DNA from: Synergistaceae bacterium UBA1358
GTDB lineage: Bacteria > Synergistota > Synergistia > Synergistales > Synergistaceae
Reading direction: 5' to 3'
NCBI GenBank assembly: GCA_002306075.1
Contig: DBRW01000069.1
Span: 1-6,191, forward strand
DNA: 6,191 nt
The notes beneath the pieces were generated by a model, which saw nothing but the letters and a program-made list of their open reading frames with translations, ran no database searches and was not told the origin of the DNA. Shown piece after piece: positions 1 to 6,021 of this stretch. Made by a program: the position numbers and the translations under genes. Each line of letters begins with the position of its first letter. Within the stretch, counting starts at the first letter, position 1.

Positions 1-20
1 TTATTTTGAGCGGAATATGC

Positions 21-49
21 AGTGCTGCGGCCAGATGGACCGCAGCACT
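21..49. repeat. Perfect 10-bp inverted repeat (hairpin) beyond cas2
   Basis: AGTGCTGCGG at 21-30 and its exact reverse complement CCGCAGCACT at 40-49 enclose a 9-nt loop. The hairpin lies about 20 bp past the cas2 stop codon. On the plus strand it is followed by a broken T-rich stretch (50-65), so it could be a weak intrinsic terminator for transcripts entering from the left. On the minus strand no T-run follows, so it is not a canonical terminator for the cas operon, though it could stabilise the 3' end of the cas mRNA. The structure is seen directly; its role is inferred. Confidence 0.55.
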
Positions 50-69
50 TTGCGCATTTATTTTTGAGG

Positions 70-408
70 TCAAAACAGCAATGTTTGTTTGGTATTCAGG
101 ATTTTTTCTTTTTTTGTTTTTTCTCCAAGAAGAATTTTCATTGACGCATATTGCCGGTCGGTTATCTGAAGAAAGCGAACGGAACCCTTAGTAGGCAGGT
201 TAATTCTAAGTCGTTGTAAATGTTTATCAACAGCATCTTCCCCATTTACTATTCTGCAGTAAACCGAGAACTGCAGCATGTCATAACCGTCCTGTATCAG
301 AAATTTCCTGAACTGACCATAAACTTTTCTGTCTTCTTTCGAAACTACCGGAAGGTCGAAAAATACCAATATTCTCATAAACCTGTATCTTCTTTCACTC
401 CCAGTCAT
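70..408 (-). CDS. cas2: CRISPR-associated endoribonuclease Cas2 (type II-C)
   Basis: Cas2 is the small structural partner of Cas1 in the spacer-acquisition complex (Cas1 dimers bridged by a Cas2 dimer). From the ATG at 408 it is 112 residues, normal for type II. The first beta strand carries RFMRILVFFDLP with the conserved Asp at residue 18, and the FRKFLIQDGY and QFSVYCR segments match type II Cas2 proteins such as that of Streptococcus pyogenes. The frame also opens at a TTG at 414 and has an inner ATG at 378 (MRILVFFD). ATG 408 was chosen because type II Cas2 proteins usually carry a short extension such as MSYRYMR before this strand. None of the three starts has a strong Shine-Dalgarno, so translation is probably coupled to cas1, whose stop codon lies inside the first codons of cas2 (14-bp overlap). 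It is the last gene of the cas operon. Identity is secure; the start is less certain. Confidence 0.95.
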   Translation of the reverse strand: MTGSERRYRFMRILVFFDLPVVSKEDRKVYGQFRKFLIQDGYDMLQFSVYCRIVNGEDAVDKHLQRLRINLPTKGSVRFLQITDRQYASMKILLGEKTKKEKILNTKQTLLF

Positions 409-1291
409 GTTCAATGATCGGCAATAAATCCGGCAACTTAAGGTATTTTAGGTCTCTTGTTGTTGTGGCAGTTTTATAGCTGGATATCATTATATCTATG
501 GCTCTAATTACCCTTTGCCTTGCCCCATCGATTAATATGTCCTTATTGAGAAGTGAGACTAATCCCTCTCTTTTATTTATGCAAAATTCTTCGTCGATTT
601 CGATATTTTGCCCAACCCATAAATCTACCAGTGGCCGCAAAACCTCCATGAAATCATCTGCAAGATTGAACGCGTTCAACTCACTTTTGTGATGTATGCC
701 AACTGCAGGCAGAAAACCGTATGCTGCCAAGCTTCTCGCTACTGCGCCTCTCATTACGGAATACCCATAATTTAGAGCCGCGTTTACAGTATTGTCTTCC
801 TGTCTGCTGGTTGAGGGCATGTAGCTGTCAAAATAAATAGAAGCTGCGGTGCTCTCCCTGTTGTCTGGGTCTCCGCTTTTTACCTGTTTAGAGATAGCGA
901 TCAGTTCATTGGTATATTTCTTCCCCAGCAATTCAAGGCATTTTGCCTGATTTTCAATTTTCTTTTTTACTACCATTTGCCAACAGTTTTTGCGGAACGG
1001 AATAGTCTGTTCCATTTGCGATTTTAATACTTTTAAGAATCTGCTGTGTTGTTGGAAAGACAAAAAAAGGCCCGTCGGAAGATGCGACGGGCCGCAGACT
1101 ATAAGAGGTATCGTTTTACGTGCCAACTGGTCCAGCAAAGATGAGGTTATAGAGGCCTGTTGAGTTTCCACTACAATTACAGAAATATCTTCCAATGGGA
1201 CACAAGCTTCTTCATCCTGTTTTATTACTAAATGTTTGTCTTTATGTGATAACTTTGCCGGGTTAGATACTATGACACTACGCCAACTCAT
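395..1291 (-). CDS. cas1: CRISPR-associated integrase Cas1 (type II-C)
   Basis: Cas1 is the metal-dependent integrase that inserts new spacers at the leader end of the array, working with Cas2. The protein has 298 residues, the usual length for type II Cas1. The N-terminal beta domain begins MSWRSVIVSNPAKLS. The alpha-helical catalytic domain shows the expected metal ligands: Glu146 in DPDNRESTAA, His201 in VGIHHKSELNAFNL and Glu216 in ADDFMEVLRP, with the spacing seen in other type II Cas1 proteins. The ATG start overlaps the last 14 bp of cas9. Its likely Shine-Dalgarno (AAGGAG, 10 nt upstream) lies within the final cas9 codons, implying translational coupling. The 3' end overlaps cas2 in the same way. 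No frameshift or missing catalytic residue is seen, so adaptation is probably functional. With no csn2 or cas4 in the operon, acquisition should need only Cas1-Cas2 plus Cas9/tracrRNA for PAM choice, as known for type II-C. Confidence 0.97.
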   Translation of the reverse strand: MSWRSVIVSNPAKLSHKDKHLVIKQDEEACVPLEDISVIVVETQQASITSSLLDQLARKTIPLIVCGPSHLPTGLFLSFQQHSRFLKVLKSQMEQTIPFRKNCWQMVVKKKIENQAKCLELLGKKYTNELIAISKQVKSGDPDNRESTAASIYFDSYMPSTSRQEDNTVNAALNYGYSVMRGAVARSLAAYGFLPAVGIHHKSELNAFNLADDFMEVLRPLVDLWVGQNIEIDEEFCINKREGLVSLLNKDILIDGARQRVIRAIDIMISSYKTATTTRDLKYLKLPDLLPIIEHDWE

Positions 1292-4200
1292 AAGGAGGGG
1301 TCTCCTTTTTTACCTTGTAGTAATTCCCCAACACATCGACATCGAATTTTTCAAACTTCTTTACTGTTCGTATCCCAACGCTTTGCCAAAGACATTCACC
1401 TGTATTATGTAAGATGTCTATAGCTCCTGTGCTACGGTTGCAGCCACTGTAATATCCGAAAAGCTCTTTCCCTTTGCTGTCAATGACGTAGATTAAGTCA
1501 TTTTTATAAATTGAAAAAAGAAAATCAAAAGTCGAATCAACAGTTTCCCACAAATTCTCATTCTTATTTGCAACAATAGCTTTATTTTTAACTCTTCTCT
1601 TTGCAATATCATCTACATAGTATGGAATGAGGTAATACTTTGAGTTTTTTGTAAAGACATCAAGTCGAACCATACTGCCATTTGCAGCTATTCCTCCGCA
1701 GACCTCCACACCGCTGGTGCCTGAGTCATATAATTTAATTGTGCGGACTATCGGGCCGGGTTCCCCGTTCTTTGTGGGTTTTCTGAAGCCATCTTTGAAG
1801 GCTTTCTTAGGGTCATTGGCAAATTCTTTGAGTCTGTTTTTCAATGCTTCATACAGGGCTGTATCTCTTTCTTTACCTACCATATTTTCTAACCTGCTAA
1901 GGTTCACGGATAAAATACTTGTTCTAACAGCTGTCTTTTGAAGGTCTTCAATATGCTTTGCGCTCCTGATGGTTTCCTCGTGTGCAGCTCCGCTAACCTT
2001 ACGTTCAGGTTTTCTTGATACGAATATTGGTTTTACTGTAGCTAATTTGTCTTCGGGGTAGTTCTTAAGTCCAAACTCATTGATCATTGATACAGGGTCA
2101 TCTGAGAGCCTTGCCTCCACTTCTTTTCTAAAATAAGGCCATGGTTCCGGCAGACGTGTTTTCTTTTTGTCTTGTTCTTCTGATCTGAGGAGACTCAATT
2201 CTTTTTTTCTGGAATAGTCAGAGATAGATTTAATTATTGATGGCGTTGCAGCGGCAATAACACATGCATCAAGAGCATGGTGAAGGTCGCTTTTCTGCCT
2301 GTCTTTCAAAGCGTTGATCCCCCATTGCCACCTTAAGGTGGCTGTTGCTCTTCCATTGATTCTGGTTACCGGTCGTTTCACTGAGGGGTCTGAAAAAATT
2401 ATGTTGTTTTCTATCCAGCCTGCTACATACTTGGTTATGTATCTTGTGTCACCCAGGCTGCGCTCTTTCATGGTTTCTTCATCGGACTCATCAATATCTT
2501 TCATCTTGAGTCTTTCTGCTCGTCTTCTGTTCTTTACATGGGCATCGACGTTGGCAACGAACATTCTCCATTTCTCGATGTCACTTCCGAAATATTCGTA
2601 AGGAGTCCTATCTTTCTTATTTCTATTAGCGCTGCCCATAACAAGCACTTTGTTTGTAAAACTGTCATCAAACGACCTGCTGTATGGAATAATGTGATCG
2701 ATCTCAGCATAGTTGCCGTCCTCGCTCATAAAGGCCCTGTCAGGATGGATGTATTCTCCGGTGTAAGGACAAAAACCTTCCTGTTCTTTCCAGAGTCTAT
2801 ATTTTTCCAACTGTGCTCCATTAGGCTTATATGAATAAAGTTTTTCAAATTCAAGTGAAAGTTTTTCTTTTTGAGCTTTATTGTCCAACTGTTCTTTTTC
2901 AATTTTTCTTCTGTCATCAATAGAACGTGAAAGGTCTCTGGCAAGCTCTATCTGGACTCTTTCCGGGGAGCCGTGTTTTCTTATAATTGCATTAACAACT
3001 TTTCTTGTCTGCGTAATGGCTCTAAAAACAACAGGGTTTCTGATTTCTTCAAAGTTTGGAATCGGAAGGAGCAAGGAACGATCTGATCCTCCGTGAGGGT
3101 CATAATGTGAATATCCCGCAAGTTGGCATGCCTCGTCATATCTGTTTCCATTCTCCATGTGAGGAATAAGGTTTGCCATGGCTTTTATTGAAAGATTTAC
3201 AACTCCGTTGAAGTTTAACGGAAGGACCGCATTGATCAGTTCACAATCGATGTTGTGATTTTTTAGATACGAAATAATCTCTTCATCAGTTTTCCTGAAG
3301 GTCAGTGCATAGGCGAGAGTATCAAGTATCGTTGGTGACGTTGAAATAAGGTTCTCCCAATATTCTTTGCCTAGTTTGTCCGATATGGATTTACGGAAAG
3401 AATGAAATGCCTTCAGTTCGACAAAGACTGCGTCTTCAGGCTCAGATTTTTTGTCGCTGGAAGATCTAACAGGCGGGAGGTTTTCGAAGTGCCAGTTTTC
3501 ACCTTCGTCCAGAGCCTTCCTTATTTGCTTGTATGTGACTTTAGCGTTCTTGTACGCAAGATCATGAATAATGCGCATTTTTTCTGGGCCAAGTTCCATC
3601 TTCTTGCCGTCAACACGGACTCTGAGGTTCAATATTTTCCCCAGTAGTATAAATCTCTCAGCTGTCCATGAAGCTTTTGGAGCTCTCTTTTGGTCTGGTT
3701 CAAAAGTACAGTTGCCCGTCATTTTTTCAATTATTTCTCCAGAAGCAAAAGGAAGCTGTCTGTTGAATAAATTTATATATTCTTTCTCAAAACCTGCAGA
3801 AGTGAATTTGTTGCTAAACTCTCTTTGTAAAGAAAAAAGCGTCTTTATCTCCGATTCTAAATCTGATCTGATTATCGTATTTGAATAGTCCCCTGATTTA
3901 TTACGTTTGTGGAACTGGAATTTGGGGTCTTTCTCAATCATTTCTCCGACAGTTCTGTATCCTTTGCCATCGTTTCCGGATGACAGAAGCAGACTGTTGG
4001 ATTTCATTCCCTCTTTGGCTTTTCCTTCTTCGTTTGCTTTTGCGTTTTTTTCTTCCGGGGAAACTGTTCTGTTTGATTTAAATCCTCGGTGTTTAGCAAT
4101 GTGGATGAGTACCCTTGCCCATTCGAAGGGAGAGAGTTTCCTGTCCAAACCTTCTGCCCTTAACTGCCATGGGGTATATTCATTGGGTGTCTGGAAAAGA

Positions 4201-4460
4201 TTTGTAAGAGCTGCTTCAGAGAGTAATCCGGAAGAAATTATAAGTCGACGTATATCAGATAAACGTTGTCTTTTTCTTCTTAGTCGTCTTCTTGAACTTC
4301 TGGCTTCTCTTCTAGGTGCGGCGAGAGAAGAACCGTCTTTGGGATTTTCTGCGCCCGGAAAGAGGCGCACTCCTAAATCTTCTATTCGTTTTTGTTCCAT
4401 GTCAAGAACTGCCCATCCAACAGAAGTAATTCCAATATCAAGTCCCAGAGAATATCTCAA
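1278..4460 (-). CDS. cas9: CRISPR-associated endonuclease Cas9, compact type II-C
   Basis: Cas9 is an RNA-guided DNA endonuclease that uses a crRNA:tracrRNA duplex to cut invading DNA beside a PAM. At 1060 residues it falls in the II-C size class (N. meningitidis Cas9 is 1082). In order: RuvC-I SLGLDIGITSVGWAV with Asp8; arginine-rich bridge helix about 50-75; REC lobe about 80-460; RuvC-II VQIELARDLSR with Glu505; HNH domain with CPYTGEY at 564-570, Asp588-His589 in EIDHIIPYSR and Asn612 in SANRNKKDRTPYEY; RuvC-III LHHALDACVIA with His728 and Asp731; wedge and PAM-interacting domain about 820-1060, including VRLDVFTKNSKYYLIPYY. All nuclease residues are intact. The start is a TTG, supported by an AAGGGGG ribosome binding site 7 nt upstream and by the short N-terminus before RuvC-I; no upstream in-frame ATG is seen. 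The tracrRNA gene lies directly upstream on the same strand, and cas1 overlaps the 3' end. Confidence 0.98.
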   Translation of the reverse strand: MRYSLGLDIGITSVGWAVLDMEQKRIEDLGVRLFPGAENPKDGSSLAAPRREARSSRRRLRRKRQRLSDIRRLIISSGLLSEAALTNLFQTPNEYTPWQLRAEGLDRKLSPFEWARVLIHIAKHRGFKSNRTVSPEEKNAKANEEGKAKEGMKSNSLLLSSGNDGKGYRTVGEMIEKDPKFQFHKRNKSGDYSNTIIRSDLESEIKTLFSLQREFSNKFTSAGFEKEYINLFNRQLPFASGEIIEKMTGNCTFEPDQKRAPKASWTAERFILLGKILNLRVRVDGKKMELGPEKMRIIHDLAYKNAKVTYKQIRKALDEGENWHFENLPPVRSSSDKKSEPEDAVFVELKAFHSFRKSISDKLGKEYWENLISTSPTILDTLAYALTFRKTDEEIISYLKNHNIDCELINAVLPLNFNGVVNLSIKAMANLIPHMENGNRYDEACQLAGYSHYDPHGGSDRSLLLPIPNFEEIRNPVVFRAITQTRKVVNAIIRKHGSPERVQIELARDLSRSIDDRRKIEKEQLDNKAQKEKLSLEFEKLYSYKPNGAQLEKYRLWKEQEGFCPYTGEYIHPDRAFMSEDGNYAEIDHIIPYSRSFDDSFTNKVLVMGSANRNKKDRTPYEYFGSDIEKWRMFVANVDAHVKNRRRAERLKMKDIDESDEETMKERSLGDTRYITKYVAGWIENNIIFSDPSVKRPVTRINGRATATLRWQWGINALKDRQKSDLHHALDACVIAAATPSIIKSISDYSRKKELSLLRSEEQDKKKTRLPEPWPYFRKEVEARLSDDPVSMINEFGLKNYPEDKLATVKPIFVSRKPERKVSGAAHEETIRSAKHIEDLQKTAVRTSILSVNLSRLENMVGKERDTALYEALKNRLKEFANDPKKAFKDGFRKPTKNGEPGPIVRTIKLYDSGTSGVEVCGGIAANGSMVRLDVFTKNSKYYLIPYYVDDIAKRRVKNKAIVANKNENLWETVDSTFDFLFSIYKNDLIYVIDSKGKELFGYYSGCNRSTGAIDILHNTGECLWQSVGIRTVKKFEKFDVDVLGNYYKVKKETPPYELA

Positions 4461-4465
4461 TGCTG

Positions 4466-4486
4466 TACCCCCTTAAGATGAGGATA
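4466..4486 (-). promoter_or_regulatory. Possible hairpin covering the cas9 Shine-Dalgarno
   Basis: On the minus strand TATCCTC (complement of 4480-4486) can pair along its whole length with GGGGGTA (complement of 4466-4472), 7 bp including two G-U pairs, with a 7-nt loop. The GGGGG arm is the core of the cas9 ribosome binding site, so the folded form would hide it. The hairpin begins exactly where the terminal tracrRNA hairpin ends. The pairing is seen in the sequence; a regulatory role is inference. Confidence 0.4.
4468..4474 (-). promoter_or_regulatory. Ribosome binding site of cas9
   Basis: AAGGGGG on the minus strand lies 7 nt before the TTG at 4458-4460. It decides the choice of the TTG start for cas9. 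The same AAGGGGG motif stands before the encapsulin gene in this window, which suggests it is a normal strong site for this genome. Confidence 0.75.
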
Positions 4487-4523
4487 CCCTGGCCAATGAC
4501 ACACGAGTGTGTATTAACCAGGG
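4487..4523 (-). terminator. Terminal hairpin of tracrRNA (terminator-like, no T-run)
   Basis: The minus-strand arms CCCTGGTTAAT and ATTGGCCAGGG pair (with two G-U pairs), and past one bulged C the inner arms ACACA/TGTGT extend the stem to about 16 bp with a CTCG loop. What follows is TATCCTCATCTTAAGG rather than a U-tract, so it is a poor intrinsic terminator. It more likely marks the structured 3' end of tracrRNA and allows read-through into cas9, whose start codon is 26 nt further on. Confidence 0.55.
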
Positions 4524-4561
4524 CGAACCTTGCGGTAACATCCCCAAAAGAGGATGCACTT

Positions 4562-4597
4562 ATTATAGCAACGTGCCACACTCCGAAATGCTACACG
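4562..4597 (-). other. Anti-repeat segment of tracrRNA
   Basis: This 36-nt stretch has the length of a type II-C repeat and the expected end motifs: TGTAGCATTTCGGAGTG near the 5' end of the RNA and GTTGCTATAAT at its 3' end. By comparison with Neisseria, where the anti-repeat ends GCTACAAT and the repeat begins GTTGTAGC, the array repeat should begin about GTTATAGC and end about CGAAATGCTACA plus one to three bases. The middle (around CACG, 4571-4574) may be an unpaired bulge, as in other tracrRNAs. Confidence 0.8.
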
Positions 4598-4616
4598 TAT
4601 TAACAACCGCTTACAT

Positions 4617-4645
4617 ATACTACTGCTGTTTATAATATTATGCAA
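4617..4645 (-). promoter_or_regulatory. Candidate sigma70-type promoter for tracrRNA-cas9
   Basis: Minus-strand TTGCAT (4640-4645) and TAGTAT (4617-4622) are separated by 17 bp and match the -35 and -10 consensus at 3/6 and 4/6 positions. Transcription would start near 4610, about 13 nt before the anti-repeat, which suits a tracrRNA. The matches are weak and the region is AT-rich, so other -10-like boxes exist nearby. Confidence 0.35.
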
Positions 4646-4718
4646 GACATTTAATTGAATATTGTAAATGTTTTTATTGGGATTTTTTATATGCTATGCC
4701 ATTAGTCATATCTATTTA

Positions 4719-4791
4719 GTTGCTACCTAAAATGCAACAAGTGGAATATCGTACTTTCGATAAGCGCAACTGGAAAATTTCCAATTGTCGC
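4719..4791. repeat. Cluster of three adjacent stem-loops
   Basis: Three inverted repeats follow one another: GTTGC/GCAAC (4719-4723 and 4734-4738), TATCG/CGATA (4747-4751 and 4758-4762), and a longer one, GCGCAACTGGAA with TTCCAATTGTCGC (4764-4775 and 4779-4791), which has one mismatch and one bulged T. The sequence shows them directly. They could belong to a structured RNA, to protein-binding sites or to a mobile-element remnant; nothing ties them to a known family. Confidence 0.4.
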
Positions 4792-4897
4792 ATTTATTGC
4801 TACATTTGTATCAGGCCATGTTATGTCTGTGAATGGAAGTGAGGGTTTTTGAATTAGGGCTAGGTTGTTAAATTCAGTCTATCGCAGATTTAAGCCA

Positions 4898-4985
4898 CTG
4901 GGTCCCCGATGGGGGCACTCGAGGATGACGCAAGAGAGCTAGGGGCAAAATCAGAACCTGGATCCCGGATGTCGTAACGCGCTCC
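4898..4985. repeat. Two degenerate palindromic dispersed-repeat-like segments
   Basis: CTGGGTCCCCGA (4898-4909) and TCGAGGATGACGC (4919-4931) form a hairpin with one internal mismatch. A second segment starts CCTGGATCCCGGA at 4957 and continues through GTCGTAACGCGCTCC to 4985, similar in its first half to the first segment. The layout (TGG-TCCCCGA, variable loop, TCGGGGATGACG-like arm) resembles intergenic palindromic elements scattered in many bacterial genomes. Both copies look decayed. Confidence 0.35.
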
Positions 4986-5124
4986 AAATAGTTCCATCGC
5001 TAGGGTGATTTGAAATGTCCCTCATTTGAGGAACAGCTCCTTCCTGATCGAAGGCATACCGGGAAGACTAGAAGAGCGGATCACTTGGTATCAATAATAT
5101 GACACGCTAGAGAGATCAATCATC

Positions 5125-5166
5125 AAAAAAGTCAGTGGGGAAGGTGTCTTCCCCACTGACTTTTTT
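5125..5166 (-). terminator. Intrinsic terminator of the encapsulin operon
   Basis: A perfect inverted repeat: GTCAGTGGGGAAG (5131-5143) and CTTCCCCACTGAC (5148-5160) around a 4-nt loop, flanked by six A and six T. On either strand the GC-rich 13-bp stem is followed by a run of six T, so it can stop transcription in both directions. It lies 38 bp beyond the encapsulin stop codon and ends that operon; in the other direction it would block any plus-strand transcript coming from the gap. Confidence 0.93.
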
Positions 5167-5203
5167 ATGCTTGTTGAAGTTGCCTTGCTTTAAAGAACTT
5201 TGC

Positions 5204-6013
5204 TTATTCGGCTATTTTGAAGGGTACGATCGACTCTGGGGCCAGCACCCTGAAGGTGAAGGTCTCTGTGATGTAGAAGTTGACTTCTGTGTTCGTGTGT
5301 GACTGGTAGCCGATGGAGAAGTCCTGCCCGATTATCAGTTCGCTGTTGCCCTCTTTCATCGAAACGAGCATCGATGTTTCGTACTGAGGTGAAAGGACTA
5401 TACGGCAGTCGTCTCCGAGTGCGTCCTTGACCCTCTTGAGGAGGGGATAGCCTTTGGCCGATGTCTTGATCTTTGTCCAGAGCGGGAGTGAGCAGACCAA
5501 TGCGTATGGGCCTTCCATGGAACGGTTGGCAAGCGTCAGCATTGCTTCCACGACAGCTTCAAGGATCGATTCGTCATCAAGCTTGATCTCTACAGGTTCA
5601 TTGTCGGCTTCAAGTTCAAGACCTAGGATGCCTGCTTCTTCAAGTCCCTGAAATACTGCTGTATCCTCAAAGAGAGCTGCTTTGCGGGCGGCTTCGATGA
5701 CAGGAGTAAAATCAACCGTCTTTGAATTCCTGCTTATGTCATCAAGATCCCACATCGACATAGTGAAGGGAACTCTGAGTTCCACGAGGGGAAGTGATTC
5801 ACGGATACCGTAGCTCACGTCTTCTACCGGTGATTCTTCCACAAGTGAGAGTGTGCCCTCTGATACCGCATCGGTGTTCCATCCGAGCGGACCCTTGACG
5901 TCGACGACCTTTCTTCCTGCAAGGACTCCCTTTAGTACTGTTTTTGCCTGTTCATCGATCTCATCCCATGCAGCCGGGAAAATTGGAGCCAATGATCTTT
6001 TAAGAATATCCAT
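5204..6013 (-). CDS. Encapsulin nanocompartment shell protein (family 1)
   Basis: Encapsulins have the HK97 phage capsid fold and self-assemble into hollow shells that enclose cargo enzymes in the cytoplasm. The protein has 269 residues and aligns along nearly its whole length with the Thermotoga maritima encapsulin: LKRSLAPIFPAAWDEID at the N-terminus (the inner-surface helix that binds cargo peptides), GRKVVDVKGPLGW at 33-45, RESLPLVELRVPFT at 71-84, SMEGPYALV at 165-173, YPLLKRV at 189-195 near the predicted five-fold pore, and GQDFSIGY plus YITETFTFRV at the end. Trp88 in MSMWDLDD matches the flavin-stacking Trp87 of the Thermotoga shell, so flavin binding is plausible. This size class usually forms a 60-subunit T=1 shell. 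A strong AAAGGGGG ribosome binding site lies 8 nt before the ATG. The gene follows an encapsulated ferritin by 28 bp and ends before a strong terminator, so the two are co-transcribed as an iron-storage module. Confidence 0.96.
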   Translation of the reverse strand: MDILKRSLAPIFPAAWDEIDEQAKTVLKGVLAGRKVVDVKGPLGWNTDAVSEGTLSLVEESPVEDVSYGIRESLPLVELRVPFTMSMWDLDDISRNSKTVDFTPVIEAARKAALFEDTAVFQGLEEAGILGLELEADNEPVEIKLDDESILEAVVEAMLTLANRSMEGPYALVCSLPLWTKIKTSAKGYPLLKRVKDALGDDCRIVLSPQYETSMLVSMKEGNSELIIGQDFSIGYQSHTNTEVNFYITETFTFRVLAPESIVPFKIAE

Positions 6014-6021
6014 GTATTTAT

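Larger units (their letters stand above)
4487..4610 (-). ncRNA. tracrRNA of the type II-C CRISPR system
   Basis: This RNA pairs with the repeat part of pre-crRNA, is needed for its maturation and anchors the guide in Cas9. Read on the minus strand, the parts follow the order known for N. meningitidis tracrRNA. First comes an anti-repeat (4562-4597) ending GCTATAATAAG (meningococcal GCTACAATAAGG). Next is a hairpin at 4539-4556 with a 7-bp stem (CATCCTC/GGGGATG, one G-U pair) and TTTT loop. Then comes the linker TTACCGCAAGG (meningococcal TGCCGCAACG). Last is a long terminal hairpin at 4487-4523 with CCCTGG/CCAGGG at its base. No clear T-run follows the last hairpin, so the 3' end may be made by processing, and transcription may run on into cas9. 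The 5' end is approximate, set from a candidate promoter. Position next to cas9 and similarity to the meningococcal RNA make the call strong. Confidence 0.87.
4646..5124. other. Intergenic gap between CRISPR and encapsulin operons, no gene recognised
   Basis: No coding frame with a convincing ribosome binding site and no tRNA or rRNA was seen in this stretch. The left half (to about 4880) is strongly AT-rich and holds several hairpins: an AT-rich inverted repeat at 4647-4671 and three closely spaced stem-loops at 4719-4791. The right half is richer in GC and contains two segments that resemble each other and look like worn palindromic dispersed repeats (4898-4931 and 4957-4985), then a small hairpin at 5016-5035. 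No CRISPR repeats matching the anti-repeat were found here. Confidence 0.6.

Noticed and set aside
1..414. csn2 or cas4 as a fourth cas gene after cas2
   Set aside because: Only 69 bp remain past cas2 with no coding frame entering; the Cas9 type is II-C, which normally lacks both.
2314..2834. Overlapping plus-strand open frames opposite the HNH and RuvC-III part of cas9
   Set aside because: Antisense to conserved catalytic regions, with no family similarity seen.
3907..4476. 189-codon open frame on the plus strand opposite the start of cas9
   Set aside because: It lies wholly antisense to the well-conserved RuvC-I, bridge helix and REC part of Cas9, has no recognisable domain and no good ribosome binding site. 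It is a shadow frame.
4631..4636. Perfect TATAAT on the plus strand
   Set aside because: No -35 box at suitable spacing (the nearest TTACAT is only 14 bp away) and no gene or RNA recognised downstream on that strand; chance is likely in AT-rich DNA.
4719..4805. Degenerate CRISPR repeats suggested by GTTGCTAC and TTGCTACA
   Set aside because: Only 7-8 bases resemble the ends of the predicted repeat; the middle CACTCCGAAA part is missing and there is no periodic spacing.
4880..5000. Possible tRNA or other structured RNA in the GC-richer part of the gap
   Set aside because: No cloverleaf, no TTCGA-type T-arm and no CCA-end geometry could be found.
5016..5035. Small hairpin TGT-CCTC/GAGG-ACA
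   Set aside because: Short stem with a mismatch and no T-run or conserved context; within the range expected by chance.
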